This document shows positions 63,793-64,000 of a stretch of DNA of 64,000 bases, piece by piece (position 1 is the first letter of the stretch; every line of letters begins with the position of its first letter). The stretch lies in NCBI RefSeq assembly GCF_014897985.1, contig NZ_JABUZA010000017.1:1-64000 (forward strand). Direction: 5' to 3'. Source of the DNA: Halomonas colorata. Its GTDB lineage: Bacteria > Pseudomonadota > Gammaproteobacteria > Pseudomonadales > Halomonadaceae. The notes below the pieces were generated by a model that saw nothing but the letters and a program-made list of their open reading frames with translations, was not told where the DNA came from and made no database searches. Position numbers and translations under genes: made by a program.

Positions 63793-64000
63793 TTACTCGG
63801 TTTTTCCCTTACTACGCGAGCGTGAGGACGCTGGAGCTTTTGCCTTGGCGCTTCCTCTGCTAGGTGTGTCGCTGTCCGCTGCCTGACTCTGGTTAGTGGC
63901 GCTGCTGGAACTACCCGCCTGGCGCAGCATATCCAGCATCATTTGCTGGTACGTCCCGAAATTAGCCAGCCCCTGCGATAACCCTTGCTGCATCATCGGC
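63793..64000 (-). CDS. C-terminal end of a PHA-region protein, running off the window
   Basis: Only the last 68 residues are visible; the frame continues beyond 64000. The sequence MMQQGLSQGLANFGTYQQMMLDMLRQAG is amphipathic and is followed by a Ser/Ala/Lys-rich tail (PSRGSAKAKAPASSRSRSKGKTE) that could bind DNA or granules. It resembles the C-terminal end of PhaR-type repressors or of a second phasin, but this cannot be decided here. Confidence 0.5.
   Translation of the reverse strand, partial: PMMQQGLSQGLANFGTYQQMMLDMLRQAGSSSSATNQSQAADSDTPSRGSAKAKAPASSRSRSKGKTE

Overview
The window looks like chromosomal DNA of a moderately halophilic gammaproteobacterium, most likely Halomonas or Vreelandella (Halomonadaceae). 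This is inferred from protein character and gene order; no marker such as 16S rRNA is present. Supporting points are the acidic tails on several proteins, the phasin-phaC polyhydroxyalkanoate locus, and the Pseudomonas/Halomonas-type order moeB-prmC-prfA-hemA / TPR lipoprotein-lolB-ispE-tRNA-Gln-prs-rplY-pth-ychF-tRNA-Met. Most of the 64 kb is well-packed core genome. I see no prophage, complete IS, CRISPR array or rRNA operon.

Layout. 1-700: 3' remnant of a metal-binding ABC substrate-binding protein next to an imperfect hairpin. 0.7-3.6 kb: gph, ndh, rpe. 3.8-7.7 kb: sulfate ABC operon sbp-cysT-cysW-cysA. 7.8-10.2 kb: YajG-type lipoprotein, tpm, SH3-anchor protein, DUF1820 protein. 10.3-13.7 kb: ATP-grasp protein followed by a 679-aa protein with a papain-like Cys/His/Asn signature, the best candidate here for an undescribed system. 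13.7-20.1 kb: tlyA, an MscK-type channel, OMPLA phospholipase, and the YqjD/YqjE/YqjK-like trio. 20.2-26.7 kb: YhiN-type flavoprotein, RND efflux adaptor and pump, DUF3617 protein, CPXCG protein. 26.7-30.9 kb: potF-G-H-I polyamine importer. 31.1-33.6 kb: ahpC-ahpF behind a good OxyR site. 33.7-37.0 kb: a 1094-aa three-part protein ending in a complete MurF-like ligase.

37.2-41.8 kb (minus): hemA-prfA-prmC-lrp-moeB. 42.0-49.5 kb (plus): TPR lipoprotein, lolB, ispE, tRNA-Gln, prs, rplY, pth, ychF, tRNA-Met. 49.6-53.2 kb: M18 aminopeptidase and Prc protease. 53.3-53.7 kb: three identical tRNA-Asn genes in an exact 122-bp tandem array with a clear promoter. 53.8-59.8 kb: miaB-phoH-ybeY-corC-lnt plus a small membrane protein. 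59.9-61.0 kb: PCu(A)C and SCO1 copper-delivery pair. 61.2-64.0 kb: phaC, phasin and the C-terminal end of another PHA-region protein running off the window.

The genes cover sulfate and polyamine import, peroxide defence, outer-membrane lipoprotein handling (lnt, lolB), translation (tRNAs, prfA/prmC, pth, miaB, ybeY, rplY, ychF), tetrapyrrole synthesis, cytochrome oxidase copper insertion and carbon storage. The unexplained material lies in the ATP-grasp/cysteine-peptidase pair, the MurF fusion, several degenerate 14-16 bp intergenic tandem repeats, and a perfect 20-bp palindrome between rpe and sbp. Intergenic stretches of about 300 bp at 3561-3861, 30903-31237 and 60970-61269 hold only the regulatory features listed.
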